Assembly: GCF_003573695.1 (NCBI RefSeq)
Contig: NC_039368.1
Location: 17,178,360 to 17,242,359, forward strand
DNA: 64,000 nucleotides
Direction: 5' to 3'
Source: Papaver somniferum
Lineage: Eukaryota; Streptophyta; Magnoliopsida; Ranunculales; Papaveraceae
Position 1 is the first letter of the stretch. Each line of letters opens with the position of its first letter. Positions 35,401-46,421 of the stretch are shown piece after piece. Below the pieces are notes generated by a model. The model was given only the letters and a program-made list of their open reading frames with translations. It was not told the DNA's origin and searched no databases. The translations under genes and the position numbers were made by a program.

Positions 35401-38400
35401 TTAACTGCCTGTAACCTGTATATTTTACCAGCTTTCCAAATAGGCAACTGACTTTCAATTTTTATACTTGACTGACTTCCTTCTTTGACATCACTGAAGA
35501 GTTCCTCCACCCATTCCTGAAGTACGTCAAGAGACTCTGCAGCAGTTTTTACAATACCAACTATTACAATGAATTACATATAAATCATTAATTGCATTTT
35601 TCTAAACGAAAAGTGATAACTAGTCCTTTAATTAGTACTTGGCATAATGGTAATCAAAATCACTGGAAAGTTTTGCCTGCAGTATGGATTCTATTTTAGA
35701 CGAACCTCACAAAAAATTCTGCCTCTACCTCTCGTGGAACCTCTTGGTATTCTATTTTACAAAAGTAGGTATATTCTTCCAAATCCAAATTAAAAATAAG
35801 GAAAATTCAGTTCTCAAATTTTGAAAAGAACAGAAAAGTATATTTTTGATATCTCCATGATACTTCCTTCTCAGTTATTCTTAATGAAAGAAAACTCCTA
35901 AATTTGGATATTCTGACATTGTAGCATCATCATTGCGAAAATATAAGTACTGTAACATGTAACCCTTACACGATAAGAGAAAAATAATAGTGAACGTTAC
36001 TGAAAGGTAAATAAAAACAAGATTCTATAATATGTTCTTCAAAACTCACCTCCACCAATGACTACTAGTTTCATCAAACCACCATGGTAATATTCTCTGT
36101 AAAACTCAAGAATTTGTTCCCGTAGGTTGACTCCCTTTTCTACAGCATCAGCCAGGCTCTTCTTATTTCCTATTGTAAAGAACAGAAAACATATTAACAA
36201 TGATAAACAAGATGAGTGTAAAATGAAAACACATGTACTTCTGCCGTAAGTAATCAAATAAACGTTCAAGCTGGTTACTAGATCTCTACCCCAAAAGAAC
36301 TTGTTAAAAGCATGACCAGAAGCAGATGTATGACACTGAAGTTGCTGAAGTCGACAATGGTCATTCTGTAGAACCTGATTAAACTCTGCAATTGATTTTG
36401 TTGCAGAATGGTATAGGCACATTCGAAAGACAAATACAACAAAGTAGAAAGTAAGCAACACCTCAGGTATGAAAATCTTGGCAAAAAAACATAAACACTT
36501 AAACTTGGTACCGCAGCTACCTGAATCTACAGCTAAAACCTCTCGCTCCATAGACTCAGCCTTGACTAAAGGTGAAACAAAGAACTGCGAAAACCTGAGA
36601 ACAGGAAAGAACCAACAACAATGTTCACGTAGTCAACAGAATATAACAAAAATATGCCATTTGATGAAACATATACCATTAAAACAGTTTTGCATAAACT
36701 TAAACCACCAGAACCTATTACCTATCCATATGAAAAATTTGAAAACATCTAAGGAATCAGACAGATAAAATGAGGAATGAAATATTCAAATCTGTAAAAC
36801 AGTTACGCACAGAGAAAGAGAAAACATTGGATGGCAAAGAGTTTCAGAACTACTCTTCTCTTTTTGGATAATGTAAAATTAAAAATAAGTAGGAAACTGT
36901 AAACATAACAGGCTACAACAAACATATCATCCCAGCCTTGACAATTCACGATGAACAAACCTTTAGATGGTGACACCTCAAATTAAAGAAAAAGGTAGAA
37001 ACACCAGTTAATTAAAAGATTGGCAGTTACCTTCTAAGGGCTCCCTTGAGAAACTCTCTCTTAACCTCGAAATGGTAGCATGTATGCTCTGTTTCCGTGT
37101 AGGCATTTGTTGAGCCTCCGTGCTTGGATATGTAACTATCATACTAGAAGGAAAAAAATAGTAAAATTGGGAGATCCACAGCCATGAAAACAACAGATCA
37201 GCATAAATTTTCACACGAATTAGGCAAACTATATCAGAAACAACATTTGTCAGACCTAGTTTGCATACTGGATTCCTAAACCAGTTATTCAATTGGAATA
37301 TGTGTAATGAACAACTGAAAGCATCCAAAAGCAGCATGTTTTAGCTTTGTGCGCAACAAAACAATGGAAGAAGCTACTTTCACAATACGCGGTAATATAA
37401 CCATAGACTTACAGAAAATCATTTGAGTAAGTACAAAAAGCTAGCAGTTGAATGTTTAAACCCTAGTCCATTAAGCTCGTGTACGACCTCTCATGTGGCT
37501 CTTCTATACTATGTATGGATTAGGAACAAAGCTAACTTCAGTGCATATACCCAACTGCAGTAACTGATACATCTATTAAGAAGTTTGTCCATAAAATCTA
37601 TCTTATTAAATCCTCTCGCATTAATTACTATCAAAGCCGCCCCTCTCCGTCTGACATCAAAAAATCCATCTACGCTCTTCAACATTCAAATGCTGGTATT
37701 TGATGGCATAATGCACCGATTCCTCTAAAATGACTAGTGGAATCCTATTTCATCACCCAGGGATATATCTTCTTAAAATCAAAATCAAATGGCTGGTCAT
37801 GGTAAAATTATTCAGTTTGCACAATGATATTTCTTCAGGCTACATTATTGTCTCAGCAGTAAACAGATACATAGCCACATCACCGAAAGCAAATAGCATG
37901 AGATAAAGTGGCAAAGCACTAAATCCGAATGGTTTCACATGGCCCTTTTCAAGGTTAAATGAGATAAAGTGGCTAATGTGACCTCCCGAAAGTTGTGAAA
38001 TTCTTTATTCAGTTAAAACATAACGCTTGTGTTTGCAGGTCTGACTGTGCACAGCAAATCTAAGTGTGGCAAATCTAGCAATTTCTTACTATTGAACTTT
38101 AGTCTATGAAAAAAAAAGTGATGAACAAAAGTAACAAACCTCATTTTCATCTGGAAATTCAGCACTTCCCATAAAGAGCATGTGTTCTGCAAGCATATAA
38201 GGTCCAATATCAATAACTACTACATACTCAAACAGTGACGCGTTTAGAGGATACACATCATATGCAGAGGTCAGACTTTACAAGGTTCTGACAATGTGTA
38301 CAACAATTTTCTTCAAAACCATTCAATAACTTTTTCTACGGCTTAGTTTGGCATATATAGAGTTCCAAAATTCTTCTAGATCAATCTCAACATTAGTTAA

Positions 38401-39112
38401 TTATACTGAGGGGATATACTTTTGACTCAACAAAATCACAAGGTAAGTATTAACTGCATTTCAACTTCTACTATTGCTGGAAAAATAAAACTAGTCTCAG
38501 AATCCAACCTAGAAAATGAGCAAGACCCTGAGCCTCAGAAGGATCAGAAAAGCTTCCCATTCCTACAGACATTGCTGCTGCTGCCTGCACAAAACACAGG
38601 CAAAATCAAAAAATTTCCTACGAGATAAATAATCCCAATAGAGGAACATAAACATTTTCTAATATGAAACTATCACACTAAACCCTAAAATAACGTCAAG
38701 TTTCCAAAAACCTAAATAAAATTGCAGTAACACCTACAATCAACCCAAACTCTCCAATCAAATATAGTTACACTGAATAGAAATTTACCTTCTTAGTTGG
38801 GGGAACACCAGTACGTTTCTCATTCAGTTCTTCCTCTTCTTCATCATCTTCTTCTTCGTCATCTTCGCCATCTTCTTCTTCATCGTCATCATCTTCATCT
38901 TCTTCTTCTTCATCGTCTTCCTCTTCTTCTTCTTCGGCATTATCATTTTCTAGGGTTTTAGAAGGATCAGGGGGGCCTTCAGGAAAGATTTCAGGATCGT
39001 GAATAAGAAGAGCCTGAAGACCATTTGGGAGATAAACAATTCTGTATAAACGTTTATCTGTTGGTGCTTTAATCACCACATCATCTAGACATTTAGACTT
39101 ATCGCTTACCAT
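29444..39112 (-). CDS. NRDC: Nardilysin-like M16 metalloprotease, intact, 18 exons
   Basis: Exons (minus): 39112-38789, 38584-38509, 38186-38140, 37143-37031, 36594-36521, 36385-36290, 36169-36050, 35536-35303, 34563-34415, 34281-33969, 33240-32864, 32719-32570, 32161-31979, 31533-31330, 31221-31115, 30824-30671, 30374-30253, 29687-29444. All introns are GT-AG; spliced length is 3087 nt, 1028 residues with no stop. M16 proteases of this type bind zinc through an inverted HxxEH motif and in animals cleave before Arg in dibasic sites. Here HFLEH is residues 131-135, with the third ligand E212 in LAVDSE, so the active site is complete. The acidic run at about residues 57-95 (almost only E and D) is the hallmark that separates nardilysin from insulysin. 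Other family landmarks: GGSTNAYTETEHTCYHFEVK, the RLQQLQCHTSASGHAFNKF region, TKEQLGY and the C-terminal FYPSLC. Start chosen as the ATG before SDKSKCLDDVVIK. Expected to be cytosolic; no signal peptide seen. Confidence 0.93.
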
Positions 39113-40371
39113 TTTCTTGCTTTACAGTCTAGAGAGGGTGAACGCACAGGTAGAGAAAGAGGAGAAGAAAGAGCAGGAGTGAATAAGTTCAACCGGACTG
39201 TATTTGTTTTGGGTGACAACAAATAAGCACGGGCTATATTTTATTTTGAGGCCACTTCGTGAAACTGGGCCTTCAAATTTTACAAGCCTCCTGCTAACCT
39301 CGGTCCTCGATGGTATAGTCGATAGTTGGATTGTTTGAGAAAGAAATGATCAAGTTTTGGTCGATTAGATTGGGATTTCTACGATGATTAAGCATGATTT
39401 ACAAAAATATATCACTATTAGTGTGGGTGATATCAATTGAGCGATCCGATAATCAGGATCTATTAATATTTATTTTTCCTATATAAAATGGTATCACCCC
39501 TGAGTAATATTGTATGAAATATTGGATTTGTGAACTCTTTGTTGCAGATGTATTGCCATACGTTGATATTGAATCTTTGTTGCACGAAGTTCATCGTAGT
39601 TTTTTTTTTTATTATTATTAATGGTTGAACTTGTGCCTAGCAGTGCTACTATTTTTTTTGTTAATGGTTGAACTTGTGCCAAAGGAAATTTTGTTAATAT
39701 TATGGATAATTAACTTCACAAAAAATCCAAGATCCGATTCAGTTAATGGTGTGTTTGTTTGCAGAATTCACGATTTCGAGGATTTATAATTTCATGGGAT
39801 TACAAATTCTGGAATTCATGTAAATCCCTCGTGTGTTTGGCAACTCATTTAAAATTCCTAGGATTCGTAAAATTATCTTATTTTTAAGTCCATATACTAT
39901 TTGGTATTATCCTTAAAATCTTAAAATTGAAATGACAATTTATTTCTATCCTGAACACTCATTTGAAATTGACACATCTTATTTTGATTATCTGATGAAC
40001 AAACATTATCATGATCATGTAGCTATCCAATGGCAATAACGAATATTATACATGTGACATTGGATCTTTGTATTTCATTCTTGGTAGTTCATTTTTTTCA
40101 TTCTTTTCTTTCTATCTTTAAAACTTGAGTTCTAGTGACCTAAATAAAATTCATTATGTTGTTTTTCTTTCTTTTCCCAAAACAAATATAAGAAATGAGA
40201 AAACAAAAAATCAAGCCATAACCGTTAGTTTATCATTAATTCTCGTATAAGTCGATATATTTGCTGAAAGGAGAGGGTATCTAGTACATCACCAAATTTT
40301 TCATTCCTGAACCTGTATGGACAAACCTTATATAATCTATATGTTTGGTACGAAACTGTATTCTACATTGT
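39113..40371. other. Upstream region of the nardilysin gene and intergenic DNA
   Basis: The first 100 bp (minus-strand leader) are purine-rich on + (GAGAAAGAGGAGAAGAAAGAG), consistent with a CT-rich plant 5' UTR on the coding strand. No clear TATA box. A short phrase (TTAATGGTTGAACTTGTGCC) is duplicated at about 39619 and 39660. Otherwise nothing recognised. Confidence 0.45.
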
Positions 40372-40920
40372 TGTTTGCGGGTAAAAATGATTCACAGGTT
40401 TTATGGTAAAAAAGTGGTGGAAGAGGCAAGTGCTCGCAGAAGCAGGTCGAAGTAGCAAATCGTCCGAACCTTTAAACAAATGTACTGTATGGGAGTACTT
40501 TGAGTTCGATAGACTAATCTGTAGGACCCTGGCCTAAACTAAGACAATGGACGTTCCAGGTTCAATTCGGTCACAAGAGAGAGAGAAGGATCGGGTTGTA
40601 GGGAGGGAAGCTGAGATTGTGTGGAGATCAATGAAGATTGATATGTTGGTGATATGATGTGTTGAACTGTTGTGAAGACGATTCTCTGTGTAGACGAGAT
40701 AAATTTTCTAAAATTTTCTGATAACTTGACTTTTCTCGTATGTTTTTTTTTTACGAATCTTTTTAGTCTTGTTAAAGCATATGTTTCAAAGCCTATTTAT
40801 TGCAGCACATTAATCTCTTGTAAGTGGTGACAGCTTGAGGTAGTGGAAGAATGGGGAAGTGGGAGATCGTGTAAAAACCATTTTCGTTTTGCACGGAAGA
40901 CTGGGTTGTAAAAACCATCC
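40372..40920 (-). repeat. Second copy of LTR promoter/R/U5 block
   Basis: Sequences at 40478-40640 and 41018-41185 are parallel (GTACTG..(T/A)(G/A)GGGAGTACTTTGA, CGGTCACAA, (G/T)AGGGAGGGAAGC), offset about 545 bp. Both have a TATA-like motif upstream on the minus strand (near 40805 and 41315). Confidence 0.6.
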
Positions 40921-41309
40921 ACTATTCTATTTACTACTGTTTGAGGGTGAAAACGATTTCTGCTGATTTTGGTAATTTCGAGTGTGTGGGTGAGAAACGA
41001 GTCTAAACCCTAAACAATGTACTGCAAGGGAGTACTTTGATTCGAGAGATCAATCTGTACAAATCCGGCCTAAACCAAAAAATGGTCGTTCTAGACTTGC
41101 TTCGGTCACAAAGTGAAGGAGAAGGGTTGGTTTAGGGAGGGAAGCGAAGAGAGTGCCGAGACCAGAATAGTTGATTCGGGAAGAGTAGTTGTTTGACGAC
41201 TTGTATCAGAGAGTGGAAAGCTAACAGGTGGGAAAGCTAACAAGTGATTTATGAGTGTTGTATTATCCTGACCAAATACTTGTCTTTGGTGGAAATAGGT
41301 GAGACCTAT

Positions 41310-41320
41310 TTATACAAGTC
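41310..41320 (-). promoter_or_regulatory. LTR TATA box
   Basis: Minus strand TATAAATAGG, about 130 nt upstream of the first U5-type block. Inferred from sequence and position. Confidence 0.45.
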
Positions 41321-41639
41321 GCAACGAAACGTACCCTGGTCTCGTAAGAAGTGAAACGGTTGAGTAAATGGAAGAAAGTGGTAACGGTAACGCCTGGAAT
41401 TGATGTTTCCATAATGAAGGAAACGTTTCACCATTACTTCTTGTATTTACTAACCGCCTCACCCTTATGACACTTTCCTGTAACGGACGTAGTGTACGCC
41501 GCACGCTGTAAACCGCCAGACAAATACCCTGATGAGCATCCCCCAGTTTGTGACATGTTTTGATGTCTCGAGTGTTTTCGTGGAAAACGTGTAGCATGTT
41601 GCTACGTGTGGCGTGGCCAAAGGATTTGGTGTTTGTAGC

Positions 41640-42770
41640 CAAGTTGGTGTCGTGACCAGAGTTAGCATCGCAGCCAAGTTGGTGCCGTGACCAAGAGTTA
41701 GCATCGCAGCCAAGACATTTCCATGAGTCGTTTGGTGGCAGGTTTGTATGGATGAGATTTGCATCTCATGAGGAAGGGTAGCCGTAGATTGTTGCAACTC
41801 TTTGTTTGGAAACCAGTGGCATGGTTGCAGCGCTTGCATGCTCTTGGCACGGCCAAATTAGGGTTTTGGCGTCGTGGCCAAGAATTGGCGCCGTGGCCAA
41901 GAGATTGCCACAAATCGTTTGGTGGCAAGTTTGTATGGCTGAGGTTCGTATCTCAGGAGGAAGGGAAGCCATTGATTGTTGCAACCCTTCTTGTGGCAAC
42001 CAGCGGCATGGTTGCAGCGCGTGCATGCTCTTGGCACGGCCAAATTAGGGTTTTGGCGTCGCGGCCGAGAATTGACACCGTGGCCAAGAGATTGCCACAA
42101 ATCGTTTGGTGGCAAGTTTGTATGGCTGAGATTCGTATCTCAGGAGGAAGGGTGATCGTCGATTGTTGCAACCCTCTGTTTGGTAGTCAGCGGCATGTGG
42201 TAGCGTCGGCATGGCTTTGGCATATTTTAGGCGCGACCAAAATTAGGGTTTTGGAAAACCGTGATGTTTGGCCTTGGGCCGGAAGTTTCCATGCGTTAGG
42301 TGGAGAACTTTGACGGCTAACATCTGCATCTCAGATGGAAGGGTAGCCGTTGATTGTTGCAACCCTTCGTTTGGAAGCCAGCGGGATGTGGTAGGGCCGG
42401 CATGGCTTTGGCATATTTTAGGCGCGGCCAAAATTAGGGTTTTGGCAAACCGTGATGTTTGTCCTATGGCCGGAAGTTTCCATGCGTTAGCTGGTGAACT
42501 TGGACGGCTGAGATCTGCAGCTCAAATGGAAGGGTAGTCGTTGATTGTTGCAACCCTTCGTTTGGCAGCCAGCGGCATGTGGTAGGGCCGGCATGGATTT
42601 GGCATATTTTAGGCGCGGCCAAAATTAGGGTTTTGGCAAACCGTTATGTTTGGCCTTGGGCCGGAAGTTTCCATGCGTTAGGTGGAGAACTTGGACGGCT
42701 GAGATTTGCATCTCAGATGGAAGGGTAGCCGTTGATTGTTGCAACCCTTCGTTTGGCAGCCAGCGGCATG
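41640..42770 (-). repeat. 188-bp tandem array in the LTR (about six units, two subfamilies)
   Basis: TTTGGTGGCA(A/G)GTTTGTATGG recurs at about 41729, 41919 and 42105 (subfamily A, periods 190 and 186). GTTTTGG(A/C)AAACCGT recurs at about 42250, 42438 and 42626 (subfamily B, period 188). Both contain the phrase GATTGTTGCAACCCTTCGTTTGG or a close variant, so A and B share one ancestor. Confidence 0.75.
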
Positions 42771-43400
42771 GAGACATGGCCGACATGGCTTTGGTGCGGA
42801 GGTGTGGTTGGCACGACATGCCATTGGCAGTATGGTGCGGCTGGCATGGTTGGTATGCCTTTGGCGTGGAGATGTGGCTGGCTTGGCATGCCATTGGCAC
42901 GGTGGTGCGCCTGGCATGGTTGGCATGCCTTCGGCGCGGAGATGTGGCTGACATGGCATGCCATTGGCACGGTGGTACGGCTGGCATGGTTGGCATGCCT
43001 TTGGCGCGGAGATGTGGCTGGCACGGGATGACATTGGCACGGTGGTGCGGCTGGCATGGTTGGCATGCCTTTGGCGCGGAGATGTGGCTGGCACGGCATG
43101 CCATTGGCATGGTGGTGCGATTGGCATGGTTGGAATGCCTTTGGCGCGGAGATGTGGCTGGCACGACATGTCATTGGCACGGTGGTGCGGCTGGCATGGT
43201 TGGCATGCCTTTGGCGCGGAGATGTGGCTGGCACGGTGGTGCGGCTGGCATGGTTGGCATACCTTTGGCGCAGAGATGTGGCTGGCATGGTATGCCATTG
43301 GCACGGTGGCGCGGCTGGCATAGTTGGCATGCCTTTGGCGCGGAGGTGTGGCTGGCATGCCGTCGGCACACTTGGCTAGCATGCGTGGCTGGCATGTGCG
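42770..43400 (-). repeat. 70-bp minisatellite in the LTR, about nine units
   Basis: GGTGGTGCGGCTGGCATGG recurs at 42901, 42971, 43041, 43111, 43181, 43235 and 43305. The spacing is 70 bp except one 54-bp unit that lacks 16 bp. The array is GC-rich and open in several frames on both strands because 70 is not a multiple of three. These frames are not genes. Confidence 0.85.
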
Positions 43401-43594
43401 GAGACAATGCCATTCGGTACTTAAGGGTTCTGTCGTGGAACATGGCGTGAGGATATACATATAAAAAAAAGGTTCCCCGGTAATTTTACGTAGACATGTT
43501 GAATGGTTCATTGTTTGTGCTAGTGTCGGTAGTGACGTCATGTCAGATGCAAGGTTTTACGATTTTGACCCTAAGCTAAAAATCACCATCAACA

Positions 43595-43611
43595 TTAAGT
43601 CCCCTGCTTAG
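43595..43611 (-). other. Polypurine tract of minus-strand gypsy derivative
   Basis: Minus strand AAGCAGGGGACTTAA abuts the LTR start at 43594. Confidence 0.55.
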
Positions 43612-43879
43612 CTCGGAACAGGAGCATTGTTGCGGGGTAAGCATAAGATGGTGACAGACAAGGACAGAGTCATAACAGCAAGTCATGAAAAGATGGTCAG
43701 GAAGATCCGGCTAACCTTTTTCGGGAGGTAAAGAGAATCCATGACTCTTGCGTTGGTGTCTCTGTGTAAATTATGTGTTGCTGGCTAGGCCGCGGGGTGG
43801 TAGAGATGGTTACTGGCTGAGATGTAGACTGTTGGCATCATCTTGGAAGGGAGCCGCTAGCATAGACTTAGCGTGAAAT

Positions 43880-44110
43880 GTAACGTCGGCATTGGTCGGC
43901 TTAGAATGGAGCCGTCAGCATTGGTCGTCTTGGAATGGAGTCGTCAGCATTGGTCGTCTTGGAATGAAGCCGCTAGCATTGGTCGGATTGGAATGGAGCC
44001 GCTATCATAAATTTGGTGCGGGCTCTGGCTTGGCACGGTGCGGGCATGGCGCGGCGCGGACTGTTGGCCTGGCATGGTGCTGGCATGGCACGGCGCGGAC
44101 TGTTATCTTG
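43880..44110 (+). repeat. 29-bp and ~36-bp short tandem repeats
   Basis: GTC(G/A)GCATTGGTCG(G/T)CTT with GAATGGAG(C/T)C repeats four times at 29-bp intervals (about 43887-44005). GGCGCGGACTGTT with GGCATGG is then repeated twice up to 44110. There are no spacers between units. Confidence 0.7.
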
Positions 44111-44636
44111 ATGTGGCGCGAATTGTTGGCGTTGCTTGTAGGCCCGGTTTCCTCTTTCCATGCGCGGCTCAGATAGTAAATCCTTTTCTTATTCAAATCC
44201 CAAAGTATCACGTCCATATAAAAGATGTTAGATCACCTCCTCATGTTATACCGCCGGTTCCGCTTCCAAGTTTCAGTGCTGGCAGTAGAGCAGTAGCGAT
44301 AATGCAGGCCAGCGTGTTCCAAATACGTACTTTCACGTTTTTTTTTATATCACAACCCAAATTGACTCGTATAGACAAATATGTCTTCCAGCCGATATCA
44401 CGCCTTAATTCATGACCAGTAGAAAGTTTTCTTTTTTCGGATTTCATCACTCTGCTGAATATAAGAGGAGATCTTGAATCCTTCGTTCGTACAGGGCGTC
44501 CTGAAATCACGTGTATCCTCCTTACAGGTATCGTCTCGTGTTTTCTCCTGGTTCCTCATTCTGTTTTCTTGTTCATGTAGATTGTTGGTGCATATAGGGC
44601 GAAAACTTATCCCCTTTTTTGATTTTGTAGCATATA

Positions 44637-45407
44637 ATGGGATCTTCCAGTGACGACCGTACCTCTGGCTCTTCGGAGAGAATCTTTGTGATCGATGAAA
44701 ACCGGTATTCTTCTTGTGAGGAGACGTTGGATAGAATTGATTTTCTGATTCTTGAAGCTGGCGAAATTATTCAGGACATGCCTTCCACTTATTTATGTAG
44801 AGTGCGGATGCTTGTTCAGGCTTTAATGGCTTCGGTGGATATGGAGGAAAAGCGGGGATGTGACGAAGCATCCCGGCGTGTTGAGAGATTTCAGGGCAAC
44901 AAAACTTCTATACAGCCTAGTGTTAAGGCTGAACGATTTGCCTCTCGGTTGAAACGACGGAAAACTGAGTCCGTGAATCTTCTAGGAAGGAGCCAGCTTA
45001 ATTTCCCTGTCCAAGACGGTGTCATAATCCTTGATTCTGATGCGGATGAACCGGGGTATCCTCGAAAGGTTGCTGAAAAAGCTTCCGAGGAAGACGACGC
45101 TGAGGTTGATGAAACCGAAGCAACTTTTGGAGTGGACGTCGAAACTGCTATCGGCGACGTTGGAGAAGTTATGGTGGCATATGCTGGGACGGTTGTTAAA
45201 GCGGATGTCGGGCAGGAGGAGGAAACTGTTGCTGCTAAGGCGGTTTCCGGGTGGGATGTTGAGGTCGCTGCTGCTGAGGCGGCTTTTGGACGCGATGCTG
45301 AAGTCGTTGTTTCTGAGGCGGCTTCTGGACACGATGCTGGAGTCATTGTGAGGCGGCTTTTGGATGGAACGTTTGCTGCCCGAGAGATTGTTGGGGAAAG
45401 TGCTTGA
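44637..45407 (+). CDS. Antisense reading frame of gypsy derivative, unknown function
   Basis: An intact 256-codon frame on +, opposite to the minus-strand pol remnants, between them and the 3' LTR. The N-terminus is MGSSSDDRTSGSSERIFVID; a basic patch, ASRLKRRKTESV, looks like a nuclear localisation signal. The C-terminal half is acidic and alanine/valine-rich, with imperfect repeats of type EAAFGRDAEVVVS / EAASGHDAGVIV. Antisense extra genes at this place are known from Tat/Ogre-like gypsy elements; the other gypsy derivative in this window has a PMD gene in the same place. No domain recognised, so the function is unknown. Confidence 0.45.
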   Translation: MGSSSDDRTSGSSERIFVIDENRYSSCEETLDRIDFLILEAGEIIQDMPSTYLCRVRMLVQALMASVDMEEKRGCDEASRRVERFQGNKTSIQPSVKAERFASRLKRRKTESVNLLGRSQLNFPVQDGVIILDSDADEPGYPRKVAEKASEEDDAEVDETEATFGVDVETAIGDVGEVMVAYAGTVVKADVGQEEETVAAKAVSGWDVEVAAAEAAFGRDAEVVVSEAASGHDAGVIVRRLLDGTFAAREIVGESA

Positions 45408-46034
45408 AAGGGCTCTGACATAGGAGTTGGCGATCCACGCATTTGCTTTCGATGACCAGTTTCCCCTTCTTTTTTGCTGTTTCTCTTTGGCGTGTAACCA
45501 TTTTGATGTTTCACAAACTCATTTTACTTCCTTTGTATTCATGGCGAAGTTAGGGCTTTGCCAAGTAGTATTATGTTCATCTAGTTTCCACAGTTTCACA
45601 TCTTTGAATGAATAAAACCTCTTATTTGAAAGATCCAATCCTTCCATCAGAATAAGTTGTTTGACAATCCATATCTTTCCTGTCGTCTGATGGTTTCTTG
45701 TATATTCTTCCCTTTAGAGCTTCGAACAAGATATTTCTTTCAGGGTTTCGGCTTTTCTGACATTTGATGGGAAATGGTTTCACGATGATTTTTGGTTCTC
45801 TTTCTTTTTTATTTTTGAGATCCAGAAAACTCGTTTGAAAGGAAAGATATGCTTTAAATAGAAGTCGGAAACCTAATTAAGAATGCAAGCGGTGCATTCA
45901 TCTTGGAGGGAATACAAATATTGAGTGAAAAGGGAAATTGCTGAAGAAAATACTAAAGGAAAAACGCTGGAGGAGGAAGTAGCACAACGCTTTAGGTAAA
46001 GGAAGAACGCTGGAGGAGGAAGTAGCAGAGTGCT
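45408..46034. other. Spacer, no gene recognised
   Basis: Near 45955-46030 the phrase AACGCTGGAGGAGGAAGTAGCA is duplicated at about 46 bp spacing. Otherwise featureless. Confidence 0.45.
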
Positions 46035-46310
46035 TTAGATATTGAAGGGATTGAGCCATCGCGAGTGAACCGTTAAGCCTTCTAACTTGTCGGTGTTGAT
46101 GAGTTTGTAGTAACCGCCGAAAAGAACATCTTCCAGCAGATATGGCTCATCTTCCCTTTCTTCGAGTGAATCAGTTCGAACAACTATCTTCACCGTTATA
46201 TTTCCGACTTGAAATGAGGTTGCCTTGACTACCAGGTCTCCAATTTGAAACTTTGGGTGTCGTGTAACCGCTTGACTCTTGGTCTCGTTATCTTCGACTG
46301 CAGCTTCCAA
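46035..46310 (-). pseudogene. Gypsy pol C-terminal tail (after integrase)
   Basis: The frame reads HPKFQIGDLVVKAT ... DEPYLLEDVLFGGYYKLINT ... GLTVHSRWLNPFNI. This is the conserved end of gypsy polyproteins (F..GDLVL ... GPY.V ... G.Y.L ... HS..L..F). No integrase core, RNase H or RT precedes it; protease sequence lies only about 110 bp upstream, so most of pol is deleted. Confidence 0.7.
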
Positions 46311-46421
46311 ATTCTTGGTGAAGCGCTTGAAAGGCCCAGCGCCCCACTCACATATCTTAACAATGTCTGTATCGATAATCGGACCAAGTCCCCATGACGG
46401 GCTAAGAGAAGAAGTGACCGG

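Larger units (their letters stand above)
40372..43594 (-). repeat. 3' LTR of minus-strand gypsy derivative, with internal tandem arrays
   Basis: On the minus strand the LTR begins TGTTGATGGTGATTTTTAGC at 43594, directly after the purine tract AAGCAGGGGACTTAA, and probably ends CCCGCAAACA at 40372. It holds a 70-bp minisatellite, a roughly 188-bp tandem array, a TATA box and a duplicated promoter/R/U5 block. The U5-type sequence (TTGGTTTAGGCCGG with nearby CTTCCCTCCCTA) is related to the end of the plus-strand LTR at 50095-50230. Only the 43594 end is well supported; 40372 is inferred. Confidence 0.6.

Noticed and set aside
38820..38945. TCTTCT microsatellite as non-coding repeat
   Set aside because: On the minus strand it encodes the acidic E/D stretch expected in nardilysin and lies in frame in exon 1.
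42625..43541. Long reading frames on both strands (up to 287 codons)
   Set aside because: They are produced by a 70-bp tandem repeat without stops and overlap each other on both strands; no domain resembles a protein family.
43880..44005. CRISPR-like array of 29-bp repeats
   Set aside because: The units are directly adjacent with no spacers, and the DNA is plant nuclear.
44891..45514. Minus-strand 207-codon frame overlapping the antisense gene
   Set aside because: Ser/Thr/Ala-rich mirror of the acidic Ala/Val-rich + frame; the + frame has the better start, length and composition, though certainty is modest.
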